The notes under the pieces are model-generated. The model was not told the origin of the DNA, did no database searches, and saw only the letters and a program-made list of their open reading frames with translations. Positions 14,954-22,987 of a stretch of DNA of 25,863 nucleotides are shown one piece after another. The DNA is taken from assembly GCA_029858605.1 (NCBI GenBank), contig JAOUET010000004.1:1-25863 (forward strand). The letters are read 5' to 3'. The stretch's first letter is position 1, and each line of letters opens with the position of its first letter. The position numbers and the translations under genes were made by a program. This stretch comes from Coriobacteriia bacterium (lineage in GTDB: Bacteria; Actinomycetota; Coriobacteriia; Anaerosomatales; JAENZW01).

Positions 14954-16141
14954 CTAGGCGTCGCCAGTCTCGAGCGTCTGTGAGGCAATCTCTTGCCTCA
15001 AGATCTCGGTGACTTCGGTGAAGGTCAGCCGGTGCTCTCGCGCCAGCCGGGCCACGTCATCCGCTTCGGGGCGGACGCTGCTGCCGTCAGGCATCTGGGC
15101 TACCTTCGCACGCACGCGTCCCAGCGACGTCTCGAACTCGAGCACCTCTCGCGCAAGCGTGACGCGTTCGCAGGTCGACATGCGCACGCCCAGCGTGCCG
15201 GTCTGTCGCATGACTTCTTCGGCGAGATCGGCCGCACTCTCCGGCGTTGCCAGCACATGCAGCACCCAGGCAGCCCGACCCTTCTTCATCACGACGGGCT
15301 CTTGCCACACGTCGAGGGCTCCGCGTTCGAGCAGTGCCTCGGCAGCGAATGCCATCCGTTCCGGAGTCACGTGGTCGAGATTGGTCGCCAGCTCGACGAC
15401 GAGTTCTCGAGAGTCGTTCGGCGTCCCTTCCTCGGGAGGCTCGCCGAGGAGCAGAGAGGCGACGTTCGGCAGCTCGGTCTCTCGCGATCCGGCGCCGCGT
15501 CCGACAGCACGCAGCGTCATCGCCGGCGGGGGCCCGTACGAATCCGCGAGCGTCTTGACGAGCGCTGCACCGGTCGGTGTCGTGAGTTCGCCGCTGCCGG
15601 TACCACCTTCGACGGGTACGTTCGCGAGGAGTTCGGCCGTCGCCGGAGCCGGCACCGGGAGCGTGCCGTGCCGCGTCTCGACGATTCCAGAGCCGAGCGC
15701 GATCGGTGAGGCGACGAGCCGGTCGATGGCAAGCACGATGATGCCGAGGCACGTACCGACGATATCCGCGATGGAGTCGCTCGCTCCGACCTCGTGGAAG
15801 TGGACGTCGTCGGCAGCGACGCCGTGGACGCGCGCCTCGGCTTCGGCAAGAGCTGCGAAGACGGCAATACTCCGTGTCTTGACGGGGTCGGGGAGATCCG
15901 CCCGTTCGATCAGCGAGCGGATGTCGCTCCAAGTCCTGGACGGTTGCCCGGGTTGGGCGTTCAGACGTATCGCCGTGCCAGCGATTCCGCCTCGGACCGC
16001 AGTCTCGACCGACACGCGAACGCCGAGTCCGAGTGCGTCCAACCCGCTTTGAAGCTCCGCCGAAGAGAAGCCTGCGTCCACGAGCGCGCCCAGGAACTTG
16101 TCGCCGGAGATGCCCGACGAGCAGTCGAGGTAGGCGATCAC
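14954..16141 (-). CDS. larC: LarC, nickel insertion protein for the nickel-pincer nucleotide
   Basis: A 395-residue LarC. The family is the CTP-dependent cyclometallase that inserts nickel into pyridinium-3,5-bisthiocarboxylic acid mononucleotide, the cofactor of lactate racemase and other LarA-like enzymes. Landmarks: start IAYLDCSSGISGDKFLGALV, then DDVHFHEVGASDSIADIVG, then the C-terminal half with ELATNLDHVTPE and MKKGRAAW. N- and C-terminal halves are in one frame, so no programmed frameshift is needed as in Lactobacillus larC1/larC2. The start is GTG 16141, overlapping the larB stop (GTGA), with AGGGGG upstream. Longer readings to 16273 lie inside larB. larA and larE are not in the window. 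Confidence 0.93.
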   Translation of the reverse strand: MIAYLDCSSGISGDKFLGALVDAGFSSAELQSGLDALGLGVRVSVETAVRGGIAGTAIRLNAQPGQPSRTWSDIRSLIERADLPDPVKTRSIAVFAALAEAEARVHGVAADDVHFHEVGASDSIADIVGTCLGIIVLAIDRLVASPIALGSGIVETRHGTLPVPAPATAELLANVPVEGGTGSGELTTPTGAALVKTLADSYGPPPAMTLRAVGRGAGSRETELPNVASLLLGEPPEEGTPNDSRELVVELATNLDHVTPERMAFAAEALLERGALDVWQEPVVMKKGRAAWVLHVLATPESAADLAEEVMRQTGTLGVRMSTCERVTLAREVLEFETSLGRVRAKVAQMPDGSSVRPEADDVARLAREHRLTFTEVTEILRQEIASQTLETGDA

Positions 16142-16938
16142 GCTTGCGCCCCCTGTGAGGGCGCGTCGTCGGCAGCGAGAGACTCGGCGGTCTCGAGCTG
16201 GTTGATCCTGCTCGCCAGCGTCGCTGCGCCGAAGCCGTTGTCGATGTTGACGACCCCGATGCCGGGGGCGCACGAGTTGAGCATGGTCAGCAGCGGGGCG
16301 ACGCCGGCGAAGTTCGCCCCGTAGCCTACCGACGTAGGCACGGCGACTACCGGCACCGAAGTGAGTCCGCCGACGAGCGAGGGCAATGCTCCCTCCATGC
16401 CGGCGACCGCGATTATCACTCGGGCCGAACGCAGAAGGTTCTGGTGCGCGAGCAACCGGTGGAGACCGGCGACGCCCACGTCGTAGAGACGAGAAACACG
16501 GTTGCCCATGACTTCCGAGCAGACGGCAGCCTCTTCTGCGACAGGGGAATCCGCCGTACCGCCGGTAGCGACTATGACGTGACCGAACGAGGGTCGCTCC
16601 TCGCGACGGTCCACGACGAGAACACGGGCCTCGTCGAAGTAGCGCGCATCTGGGGCGACCTGCGCGAGCGCCTGGAAATGAGCAGCACTCGCCCGTGTCG
16701 CGAGAAGCACGTTGCCTTTATCGAGAAGCTCGCGGCTCACCTTGCGCAGCTGCTCCGGCGTCTTGCCCTCGCAGAAGACCACCTCTGGAAAGCCGCAGCG
16801 CAGCAGGCGGTGATGATCGATCTTGGCCACGTCCACATCCGCGAAGGGCAGATCACGCAAGTGTTCGAGGGCGTCTTGTACAGGACGCTCGCCGGCCGCA
16901 ACCGATTCGAGCAGTGTGCGCAGGGTCTCGATATCCAT
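16138..16938 (-). CDS. larB: LarB, pyridinium-3,5-dicarboxylate mononucleotide synthase
   Basis: A 266-residue LarB. In the known pathway it carboxylates and hydrolyses nicotinic acid adenine dinucleotide to make the dicarboxylate precursor of the nickel-pincer cofactor. The C-terminal half has the AIR-carboxylase (PurE-like) pattern: VATGGTADSPVAEEA, VGVAGLHRL, VAGMEGALPSLVGGL and PTSVGYGANFAGVAPLLTML. The N-terminus (DIETLRTLLESVAAGE) and GFPEVVFCEGKTPEQL are typical of LarB. The ATG at 16938 has GGAGG 6 bases before it. It leads the larBC pair, overlapping larC, and is divergent from the cyclase gene. Confidence 0.94.
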   Translation of the reverse strand: MDIETLRTLLESVAAGERPVQDALEHLRDLPFADVDVAKIDHHRLLRCGFPEVVFCEGKTPEQLRKVSRELLDKGNVLLATRASAAHFQALAQVAPDARYFDEARVLVVDRREERPSFGHVIVATGGTADSPVAEEAAVCSEVMGNRVSRLYDVGVAGLHRLLAHQNLLRSARVIIAVAGMEGALPSLVGGLTSVPVVAVPTSVGYGANFAGVAPLLTMLNSCAPGIGVVNIDNGFGAATLASRINQLETAESLAADDAPSQGAQA

Positions 16939-16999
16939 CCGGCCCTCCTAGGCAGGGCGGCTCATGAGGTGTGCTCTATTCGACGCGCCGTGTGACAGC

Positions 17000-17017
17000 G
17001 TGGCACTATAGTGCCAC
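17000..17017. promoter_or_regulatory. Perfect 18-bp palindrome, candidate shared operator
   Basis: GTGGCACTATAGTGCCAC is an exact inverted repeat with a TATAGT core on both strands, which could itself be a -10 element. It sits 62 bases upstream of larB (minus) and 56-77 bases upstream of the cyclase starts (plus). Size and symmetry fit a dimeric helix-turn-helix repressor; the regulator is unknown. Confidence 0.55.
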
Positions 17018-17072
17018 AGTCAAAGCCGCGTCGTGCGCCGTCGCGGCGGTATCGGGGGAGCTTCTCGCGAAC

Positions 17073-18626
17073 ATGCAGCCCGGACGCTGGACCATGAGCA
17101 TGATGGAGCGATGGTACGTTCTCGCTCGCGCGTTCGGCTACCTTCTAACCTCTGCTGTTGTGGTTCTGGCTCTGATGAATCGCTTCGGCGATCACGACAT
17201 CTACGTCATGCTGGCTTTCGGCGTGTTCACGGCTTCGAACGTAGGCTTCGTTCTCATGCGGGTGCGCGACCGCACCTCGTTCGAAGAAACCCTCCTTTGG
17301 ATCATTGCGTTCGACCTGGCTTGGCTGGGTTTGCTGTCCTACGGTCTGCACGATTTCGAGGACCCTCTAGTTCCCGCACTCCTGGCAATGCCGATCTTCT
17401 ATGCGTTCTTGCTCAGAAACCGGAGATCGGCGTACGTGGCACTGAGTGCGGGGGTCGTGTACCTGATCAGCCACCTGGCGTTGATCGGCATACACGATGC
17501 TCTGGCGCTGAGCTTCGTCGCGCTCAAGGCAGGAACCATTCTGTTCGTGGGCGGCGTTGCCACGGTCTGGGCGAGTTCCTATGTGGAACGGGAGCGTCTT
17601 CTCGAGGAAGGCCGCCACGAGAAAGAGGCCCTTACCGTGGAGCTCCAGCGTCGCTTGACCGAACTCCAGGCGGTCTCGCAGATCACCGAGATCATCCATT
17701 CGAGTCTGGATTTCGATCGAGTGGGACAACTCGTCCTCGACATCCTCTTGAAGGTGCTCGGAATCCCGGCGTGCGCCCTGTTCGTGATAGACAAACAGAA
17801 GGCGCAGACGCTGTTCAGCGCGAGTGTGGGAATCCAGGCGACATCTCTGCCGCAGGCGCCGAGGGGTCTCGACGCCATCGAGGACCTGTACGTGGCGGAC
17901 GACCACTTCAGCTGCCAGTCGGTGCTGGACCACCCGATGATGATGGTCGTGTTCTGCGCGCCGGCGGAAGCCTTCGACCCGCTAGGCGACGAGGACCGTC
18001 TGGTGTTGCAGGCGGTGGCTTCAGAACTCGTGGTCGCGGTCGAGAACTCTCAGCTGTACAAACTCACAAGGCGGCTGGCCATAACAGACGAACTCACCGG
18101 ACTGAACAACTACCGCTTCTTGCAGCAGAGGCTCGATGAGGAGATCGAGCGCGCCCGTCGCTACGGGAAGGACCTGTCCTTCCTCATGCTCGACGTGGAC
18201 GACTTCAAGCAGTACAACGACGCGTACGGACATCTAGCCGGCGATGCCGCGCTGGCCGAACTCGCCAGCGTGCTTCGCTCGGCGGTGCGCGAAGTGGACG
18301 TGGTCGCTCGCTACGGTGGCGAGGAGTTCTCGGTGATCTTGCCCGAAACGGATGCGGCCGGCGCTTTCGTGGTCGCCGAGAAGGTGAGGGAGGGTATCTC
18401 GCGACACACGTTCGGCGAGGAGATGAGCGAGACGCCGCCACAGGTGACGGTCAGCGTGGGCCTCGCCACGTATCCGACTCATGCGTTCGACAAGGAGTCT
18501 CTCCTGCGCGAGGCGGACGATGCGCTGTACCGGGCGAAGACTTCCGGCAAGAACAGGGTGCGGTCACCGATCACCGGCCATCGACCCGCAAACGATCAAG
18601 CCGCGACGGTCTCGGAAGCCGACTGA
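17073..18626 (+). CDS. Membrane-bound GAF-GGDEF diguanylate cyclase
   Basis: About 517 residues. The N-terminal 200 residues hold five or six membrane helices. A coiled-coil segment (VERERLLEEGRHEKEALTVE) follows, then a GAF-like domain starting at LTELQAVSQITEIIHSSLDF, then a GGDEF domain beginning LAITDELTGLNNYRFL. The active-site loop is YGGEEF, so it should make cyclic di-GMP from two GTP. An RxxD product-inhibition site (REVD) lies 5 residues before it. Start uncertain: ATG 17073 has GGGGGAG 12 bases upstream; ATG 17094 starts nearer the first helix; a reading from 16971 would cross the palindrome. pheA begins 19 bases after the stop. Confidence 0.93.
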   Translation: MQPGRWTMSMMERWYVLARAFGYLLTSAVVVLALMNRFGDHDIYVMLAFGVFTASNVGFVLMRVRDRTSFEETLLWIIAFDLAWLGLLSYGLHDFEDPLVPALLAMPIFYAFLLRNRRSAYVALSAGVVYLISHLALIGIHDALALSFVALKAGTILFVGGVATVWASSYVERERLLEEGRHEKEALTVELQRRLTELQAVSQITEIIHSSLDFDRVGQLVLDILLKVLGIPACALFVIDKQKAQTLFSASVGIQATSLPQAPRGLDAIEDLYVADDHFSCQSVLDHPMMMVVFCAPAEAFDPLGDEDRLVLQAVASELVVAVENSQLYKLTRRLAITDELTGLNNYRFLQQRLDEEIERARRYGKDLSFLMLDVDDFKQYNDAYGHLAGDAALAELASVLRSAVREVDVVARYGGEEFSVILPETDAAGAFVVAEKVREGISRHTFGEEMSETPPQVTVSVGLATYPTHAFDKESLLREADDALYRAKTSGKNRVRSPITGHRPANDQAATVSEAD

Positions 18627-18645
18627 GCGGGGAGGAGCTGACCGA

Positions 18646-19464
18646 GTGACAAGCTACGCATATCTGGGTCCCGAGGGCACGCATACCCACGAGGCACTCC
18701 TGTCTTTAGGTATCGAGGATCTCGTCGAAGTGTCGCGCCTTACGATTCCCGAGGTGTTCGTAGCAGTCGAGCGAGGGAAAGCGGAGGCGGGCATCGTTCC
18801 AATCGAGAACTCGGTGGAAGGCAGCGTCAACGCCACTTTGGACGCACTTGCGTTCGACTCGGACCTCGAGATCCAGCGCGAAGTCGTACGGGACATCCAT
18901 CACGCTCTTTGCGTGTCGACCGATTCTCGCCTGGAGGACATCGTCGAGGTCGTCAGCCATCCACAGGCCAGCGCGCAGTGCCGAAAGTGGCTCGCCGAGA
19001 ACCTCCCGCGCATTCCTGTCCGCGCCGCGAACTCGACCGCGGAGGCCGTTGAGCAAGCTGGGCATCAACCCGGGACAGCTGCTATCGGCACCCGGTTGGC
19101 CGCGGAGCGTCTTGGCACGAAGGTACTCGAGGATGCCATAGAGGACTACGCCGGGAATCAGACGCGCTTCGTGGTTCTCGGAAGGGGAATCAACGCTCGG
19201 ACCGGCAGGGACAAGACGTCGCTCGCTCTGTTCATGAACGTGGATCGGCCCGGGACGCTTCACATGATTCTCGCGGAGTTCACATACGCGCAGATCAACC
19301 TGACGAAGATCCAGTCGCGGCCGACTCGCAAGGCGCTCGGGGACTACATGTTCTTCATCGACTTGGCTGGGCACGTCGAGGACGACAATGTGCGCTTGGC
19401 TCTCGACTGTCTGCGACTGAAGCTACGCACCGTGAAGGTGCTCGGGAGCTATCCGCGGGTCTAG
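18646..19464 (+). CDS. pheA: Prephenate dehydratase
   Basis: A 272-residue monofunctional prephenate dehydratase, which converts prephenate to phenylpyruvate in phenylalanine synthesis. The catalytic part (1-180) has AYLGPEGTHTHEA, VPIENSVEGSVNATLDAL, SHPQASAQC and the NQTRFVVLGR motif with the catalytic Thr. The C-terminal ACT domain (about 192-272) has LALFMNVDRPGTLHMILAEF and KIQSRPTRKALGDYMFFID, where QSRP stands for the ESRP feedback motif, so allosteric inhibition by phenylalanine is expected. The start is GTG 18646 with GGAGGAG about 10 bases upstream. Probably co-transcribed with the cyclase gene, a chance neighbour by function. Confidence 0.96.
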   Translation: MTSYAYLGPEGTHTHEALLSLGIEDLVEVSRLTIPEVFVAVERGKAEAGIVPIENSVEGSVNATLDALAFDSDLEIQREVVRDIHHALCVSTDSRLEDIVEVVSHPQASAQCRKWLAENLPRIPVRAANSTAEAVEQAGHQPGTAAIGTRLAAERLGTKVLEDAIEDYAGNQTRFVVLGRGINARTGRDKTSLALFMNVDRPGTLHMILAEFTYAQINLTKIQSRPTRKALGDYMFFIDLAGHVEDDNVRLALDCLRLKLRTVKVLGSYPRV

Positions 19465-19467
19465 GGA

Positions 19468-19902
19468 CTACTCCTCGGATTCTTCGAAGAAGAGGAAACC
19501 GGCATCGTAGAGCGCCTCATCGTCCTTCAAACGCTCGATCACCGCTGAAGCGTCCTGCTCGCCTATCGAGACCACGTACGTGCCGTCGCCCAAGTCCGTG
19601 TAGGGCGCGTCGGAGAGCCCGTTGCGCGACAGCACGCCGTCGACGCTCTCGCCCGGCTTGACCCATATCGCGACTCCGCCGTCGAGGGTATCCATGCCGC
19701 GCGAGACGTCGGAGATCACGCCACCGCCACCCTGGTCTTCGTCGCCTTGTCCGGCGGTGTCGCAAGTGCGCCAGAACATCAAGATGACGACGACGAGTAG
19801 GATGCCCAGAAGAACCGTGCCCAGAACGGTGTACGAGCGTTCTTGCTGGCCCTCGTCGTCGTGACTCGGCGCCTGCGGCCGGACGCTTTCCGGGCTTGGC
19901 AT
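19468..19902 (-). CDS. Single-pass membrane protein with small external domain, unknown function
   Basis: A 144-residue protein: polar acidic N-terminus (1-22), one membrane helix (about 24-44, TVLGTVLLGILLVVVILMFW), a Gly/Asp/Gln-rich spacer (50-62), and an external domain of about 75 residues containing GGVAIWVKPGESVDGVLSR, GDGTYVVSIGEQDASAVIER and YDAGFLFFEESEE. The alternating strand/helix pattern suggests a small alpha/beta domain. I do not recognise the family. The ATG at 19902 has a GGGGGG site 5 bases upstream; GTG 19908 is an alternative. It is convergent with pheA, whose stop lies 3 bases away. Confidence 0.72.
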   Translation of the reverse strand: MPSPESVRPQAPSHDDEGQQERSYTVLGTVLLGILLVVVILMFWRTCDTAGQGDEDQGGGGVISDVSRGMDTLDGGVAIWVKPGESVDGVLSRNGLSDAPYTDLGDGTYVVSIGEQDASAVIERLKDDEALYDAGFLFFEESEE

Positions 19903-20069
19903 CGACACCCCCCGCTCTCGACATACGGGGCTGCACTGCACCCCCGACTCCTCCATCGTCAGAGTATAGACCATGTTTTGCGCCAGGCACGGGACGTCCG
20001 ACGGGCGAGATTCGGCCCGGCAAGCCAACCCGGAAACATAAGGACTAGCATATAGGTACCATAAGACGG

Positions 20070-20090
20070 TATTATGCACTTGCATGCAAG
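20070..20090 (+). promoter_or_regulatory. Candidate -10 element and palindromic operator before the DCCP-like gene
   Basis: TATTAT (20070-20075) fits a -10 hexamer. CTTGCATGCAAG (20079-20090) is a perfect 12-base palindrome that would cover the transcription start. No clear -35 hexamer is visible. A repressor bound here would block the gene starting at 20116. Confidence 0.4.
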
Positions 20091-20115
20091 CACGCTCGCA
20101 AAGGAGGAGGCCACG

Positions 20116-21402
20116 ATGAGTGACGCGACCACACCTGTCGACTACCGACCCATGTGGGAGGACCTCAATCTCGATCTGGAGATGCACGACGCGCTCCTGA
20201 CAGCGATCCCGCAGCTCTACAAGTCCGTCTTCGCAAGACAGCAGAACCGTCCCGAGGGGATGCAGTACTTCGACTTCGTGATGCGAGAGATACACGGTCT
20301 TCGCGTGAAGGAACTCGATGATTTCCGCAAGGCGGGGAACAAGGTTGTCGGCGTATTCTGCTTGTACGTGCCGGAGGAGATCGTGCGCGCGCACGGCGCG
20401 TGGTGCGTGGGCTTGTGCGCCGGAGCCGAATTCGGCTACGACGAGGCCGAGCGCGTCATGCCGCGGAATACCTGCCCGCTCATCAAGTCATTCATGGGTT
20501 TCAAGCTCGCGAGAGTCTGCCCCTACGTGGAAGAGTCGGACCTCGTGATAGGCGAGACCACGTGCGACGGCAAGAAGAAGGCCTACGAGCTTCTGGCCGA
20601 GGTACAGGATGTTTGGGTCATGGAGCTGCCGCAGATGAAGCGCGAGAAGGACAAGAGATTCTGGCGCGACGAAGTCCGCGAACTCGTTTCCCGTGTGCAG
20701 GACCTCACCGGCAACACGATGACGGTAGAGTCGCTATCGACCGCCGTCAAGGAGGTCAACGACAAGCGCCGCGCACTTCAGCGCATCGCCGAGGCTCGAA
20801 AAGCGGATCCCGTACCCATCAGCGGCAGGGACGCCCTGCTCGCCGTTCAGGTCGCCTTCTACGACGACGTGGGACGCTTCACCGAGATGGTGAACAAGAT
20901 CGCCGACGAGCTGGAGGAACGCGTCGCGGCAGGCGAGGGCGTTGCCCCGAGAGGCGCCAAGCGCATTCTCGTGACCGGCACGCCCATGGCGGTCCCGAAC
21001 TGGAAGGTGCACGACATCGTCGAGAAGGCTGGCGGAGTCGTGGTGCAGGAGGAGCTGTGCACCGGTTCGCGCTACTTCGACACTTTGGTACCCGAGTCCA
21101 ACGGCAGCCTCGACGCAATGATCGACGCGGTGGCCGACAAGTACCTCGGCATCAACTGCGCGTGCTTCACGCCGAACCAGGGCCGCTGCGACGATGTCAT
21201 TCGGATGGCCAAGGACTGGAACGCCAATGGCATCATCGACTACTCGCTGCAGTTCTGTGATCCCTACCAGATGGAGTCGACTCTGGTCGAGCGCGCAGCC
21301 CAAGACGCCGGCATCCCGCATCTGAAGATCGAGACGGACTACTCGATGGAGGACGTGGGTCAGCTGTCGACGCGAGTCGAGGCGTTCCTGGAGATGCTCT
21401 GA
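20116..21402 (+). CDS. 2-hydroxyacyl-CoA dehydratase / double-cubane cluster protein (DCCP, YjiM-like)
   Basis: A 428-residue protein of the HgdB/FldC/YjiM family of iron-sulfur reductases. Eleven Cys include a cluster in the N-terminal half (Cys82, 97, 101, 120, 135, 150) in GAWCVGLCAG, PRNTCPLIKSFMGFKLARVC and GETTCDGKKK. More lie in the second domain (Cys315, 348, 350, 358, 381). Classic dehydratases have two different subunits. Here one subunit gene sits beside a single activator gene, the arrangement of double-cubane cluster proteins, which reduce small unusual substrates. True substrate unknown. The ATG at 20116 has a strong AAGGAGGAGG site; the upstream ATG at 20074 is inside the palindrome region and is rejected. 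Confidence 0.88.
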   Translation: MSDATTPVDYRPMWEDLNLDLEMHDALLTAIPQLYKSVFARQQNRPEGMQYFDFVMREIHGLRVKELDDFRKAGNKVVGVFCLYVPEEIVRAHGAWCVGLCAGAEFGYDEAERVMPRNTCPLIKSFMGFKLARVCPYVEESDLVIGETTCDGKKKAYELLAEVQDVWVMELPQMKREKDKRFWRDEVRELVSRVQDLTGNTMTVESLSTAVKEVNDKRRALQRIAEARKADPVPISGRDALLAVQVAFYDDVGRFTEMVNKIADELEERVAAGEGVAPRGAKRILVTGTPMAVPNWKVHDIVEKAGGVVVQEELCTGSRYFDTLVPESNGSLDAMIDAVADKYLGINCACFTPNQGRCDDVIRMAKDWNANGIIDYSLQFCDPYQMESTLVERAAQDAGIPHLKIETDYSMEDVGQLSTRVEAFLEML

Positions 21403-21406
21403 CAAC

Positions 21407-22156
21407 GTGCGCATTCTGGGACTCGACATAGGGTCGCGCAGCGTGGACGCCGTGTGGCTTGAGGATGGCCGCATGGTCAAACACGCGGTGGCCGATTCCG
21501 GCTTCGACCCGGCGGCGGTCGCTGCAACCTTCGTCGACCTTCGGCATCACGATGTCCTCGTGTCGACCGGATACGGACGCCACACGGCGCGAGCAAGATT
21601 CGGCGGACGGGCAATCACCGAGATCACGGCCTATGCACTTGGGGCTTCGACGTTGTTTCCCGAGGCCGCCTCGGTGCTAGACATCGGCGGGCAGGACACG
21701 AAGGTCATCTCTCTTGGCCCGGCGGGCAAGGTCGCAGATTTCGAGATGAACGACAAGTGTGCGGCGGGTACCGGGAGGTTCCTGGAGGTCATGGCGAGAG
21801 CGCTCGGCTTCACGCTCGAGGAGATGGCGGCTGAGGCGATGAACGCCGAGAACGGCGTTCGGGTCTCTTCGATGTGCACGGTGTTCGCAGAGTCGGAGGT
21901 CATCAGCCTGGTGCATCGCGGCGAGGAGCGCGCGCGGATCGCGCGGGGCCTCCATGACTCGATAACCACGCGCACCCTGAGCACGCTCAGGCGAGTTGGT
22001 GTCCGCGGGCCACTCGTGTTCGCGGGCGGTGTCGCAAGGAACCAGGCGATCGTGAAGTCTATCGGCTCCGGGTTCGCCGGCGACGTGCTGGTGCCTCAGG
22101 AGGCGCAGATCGTCGGGGCGTACGGGGCGGCACTCGATGCTCTGCGCGCCGGCTGA
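21407..22156 (+). CDS. ATP-dependent activator of the dehydratase/DCCP (BcrAD/BadFG, HgdC-like)
   Basis: A 249-residue ASKHA-fold ATPase that passes electrons, driven by ATP hydrolysis, to its partner iron-sulfur enzyme. Visible motifs: phosphate-1 loop LGLDIGSRSVDAVWL, LDIGGQDTKVI (91-101), the cluster-binding CAAGTGRFLEV with Cys118, SSMCTVFAESEVISL with Cys157, and the adenosine loop FAGGVARN (205-212). Two such Cys per subunit hold a single [4Fe-4S] cluster at the dimer interface in HgdC. The start is GTG 21407, only 4 bases after the stop of the partner gene, so the two are co-translated. Confidence 0.93.
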   Translation: MRILGLDIGSRSVDAVWLEDGRMVKHAVADSGFDPAAVAATFVDLRHHDVLVSTGYGRHTARARFGGRAITEITAYALGASTLFPEAASVLDIGGQDTKVISLGPAGKVADFEMNDKCAAGTGRFLEVMARALGFTLEEMAAEAMNAENGVRVSSMCTVFAESEVISLVHRGEERARIARGLHDSITTRTLSTLRRVGVRGPLVFAGGVARNQAIVKSIGSGFAGDVLVPQEAQIVGAYGAALDALRAG

Positions 22157-22210
22157 GTCCCGGCTTGCAGCGGATGCGGTACGCGCTCCGATGCAATCTG
22201 TCCTGTTGAT

Positions 22211-22223
22211 ATCTATGATAGAT
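22211..22223. promoter_or_regulatory. Short inverted repeat before the PHP-domain gene
   Basis: ATCTA-TGA-TAGAT (22211-22223) is a perfect 5-bp inverted repeat in an AT-rich patch that stands out from the GC-rich surroundings, 33 bases before the start at 22256. It also contains TATGAT-like sequence that could be a -10 element. Confidence 0.35.
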
Positions 22224-22255
22224 TGGATGAATACGAGAACCAGGAGGACGGAAGA

Positions 22256-22987
22256 ATGCCCGAATACGGCGTGGATCTCCACAACCACACGCCGATAGTC
22301 ACATCGGACTATCGCGGGTCGCTCGCTACGACACCGCGCGATATCGTGCAAGCCGCTGTTTCTGCCGGACTCGATGTGTACGGGGTGACGGATCACTTCA
22401 CCGCCGATGGCGTGTCTGCGATCGCCGAGGCGGCCGAGGAGGTCGCGCAGGAGTCCGGCCGACGAGTGCTCGTGCTCGGTGGCGCGGAGTTGAAGGTCTG
22501 CGCCAACGGAGACGAGGCTCACGTGCTTGCAGTGTTCGAGGCTACGCGAGCCCGGGGAGCGTTCCTGGACCTCGTGAGGGGCTTCGGCATGGAACACCCT
22601 GTGGCTCCGACTCCGGACCTCCCGAGTATCAAGCTTCATGCGAACCCGCTCGAGGTATGTCGTGCAGTCGAGGAGCTCGGAGGGATCGCCCTCATCGGCC
22701 ACGCGGACCGCTTCTTCGGCGAGTACCGCTTGATCGACAGCCCGATGATCGACCAGCTGCTCGCGGAGCCTGCGGTAGCAGCGGTCGAGTTGTGCCACAG
22801 CGTCTCACACGAGCGATTGAGCGGAAGCGTGTCACCAGCCGTGATCGCGTGCTCCGACTCGCACAGCTGTGAGGAGATAGGTCATCGGCGATCGGTCGTG
22901 ACGATGGCCGAGCTCAGCTTTGCGGCACTGGTCGAGGCGTTCGCTCGACATTCGGCGGTACCGATTCTCGGGTACGAGCGCTGCTAG
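22256..22987 (+). CDS. PHP-domain phosphoesterase (histidinol-phosphatase/YcdX-like)
   Basis: A 243-residue PHP-superfamily hydrolase with a complete set of metal ligands: DLHNHT (7-12), VTDHF (44-48), GAELK with Glu78, GHADR with His149, His181 in VELCHSV, and CSDSH (199-203). These build a trinuclear metal site that cleaves phosphate esters. The family covers histidinol phosphatases, YcdX-type phosphatases and nucleases, so the substrate is open. I chose the ATG at 22256 because AGGAGG sits 8 bases before it. Its TAG stop overlaps the stop of the convergent mutase gene by 4 bases, leaving no room for a terminator. Confidence 0.88.
   Translation: MPEYGVDLHNHTPIVTSDYRGSLATTPRDIVQAAVSAGLDVYGVTDHFTADGVSAIAEAAEEVAQESGRRVLVLGGAELKVCANGDEAHVLAVFEATRARGAFLDLVRGFGMEHPVAPTPDLPSIKLHANPLEVCRAVEELGGIALIGHADRFFGEYRLIDSPMIDQLLAEPAVAAVELCHSVSHERLSGSVSPAVIACSDSHSCEEIGHRRSVVTMAELSFAALVEAFARHSAVPILGYERC

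Noticed and set aside
14954..16141. Expected programmed frameshift in larC
   Set aside because: The reading frame is continuous over both halves, so none is needed here.
19484..19495. TTCTTCGAAGAA palindrome near the pheA end
   Set aside because: It lies inside the coding sequence of the membrane protein (Phe-Phe-Glu-Glu) and has no T tract; probably a codon coincidence.
20400..21260. 286-codon plus-strand frame inside the DCCP-like gene
   Set aside because: Arg-rich frame +1 shadow with no motifs; the family motifs lie in the other frame.
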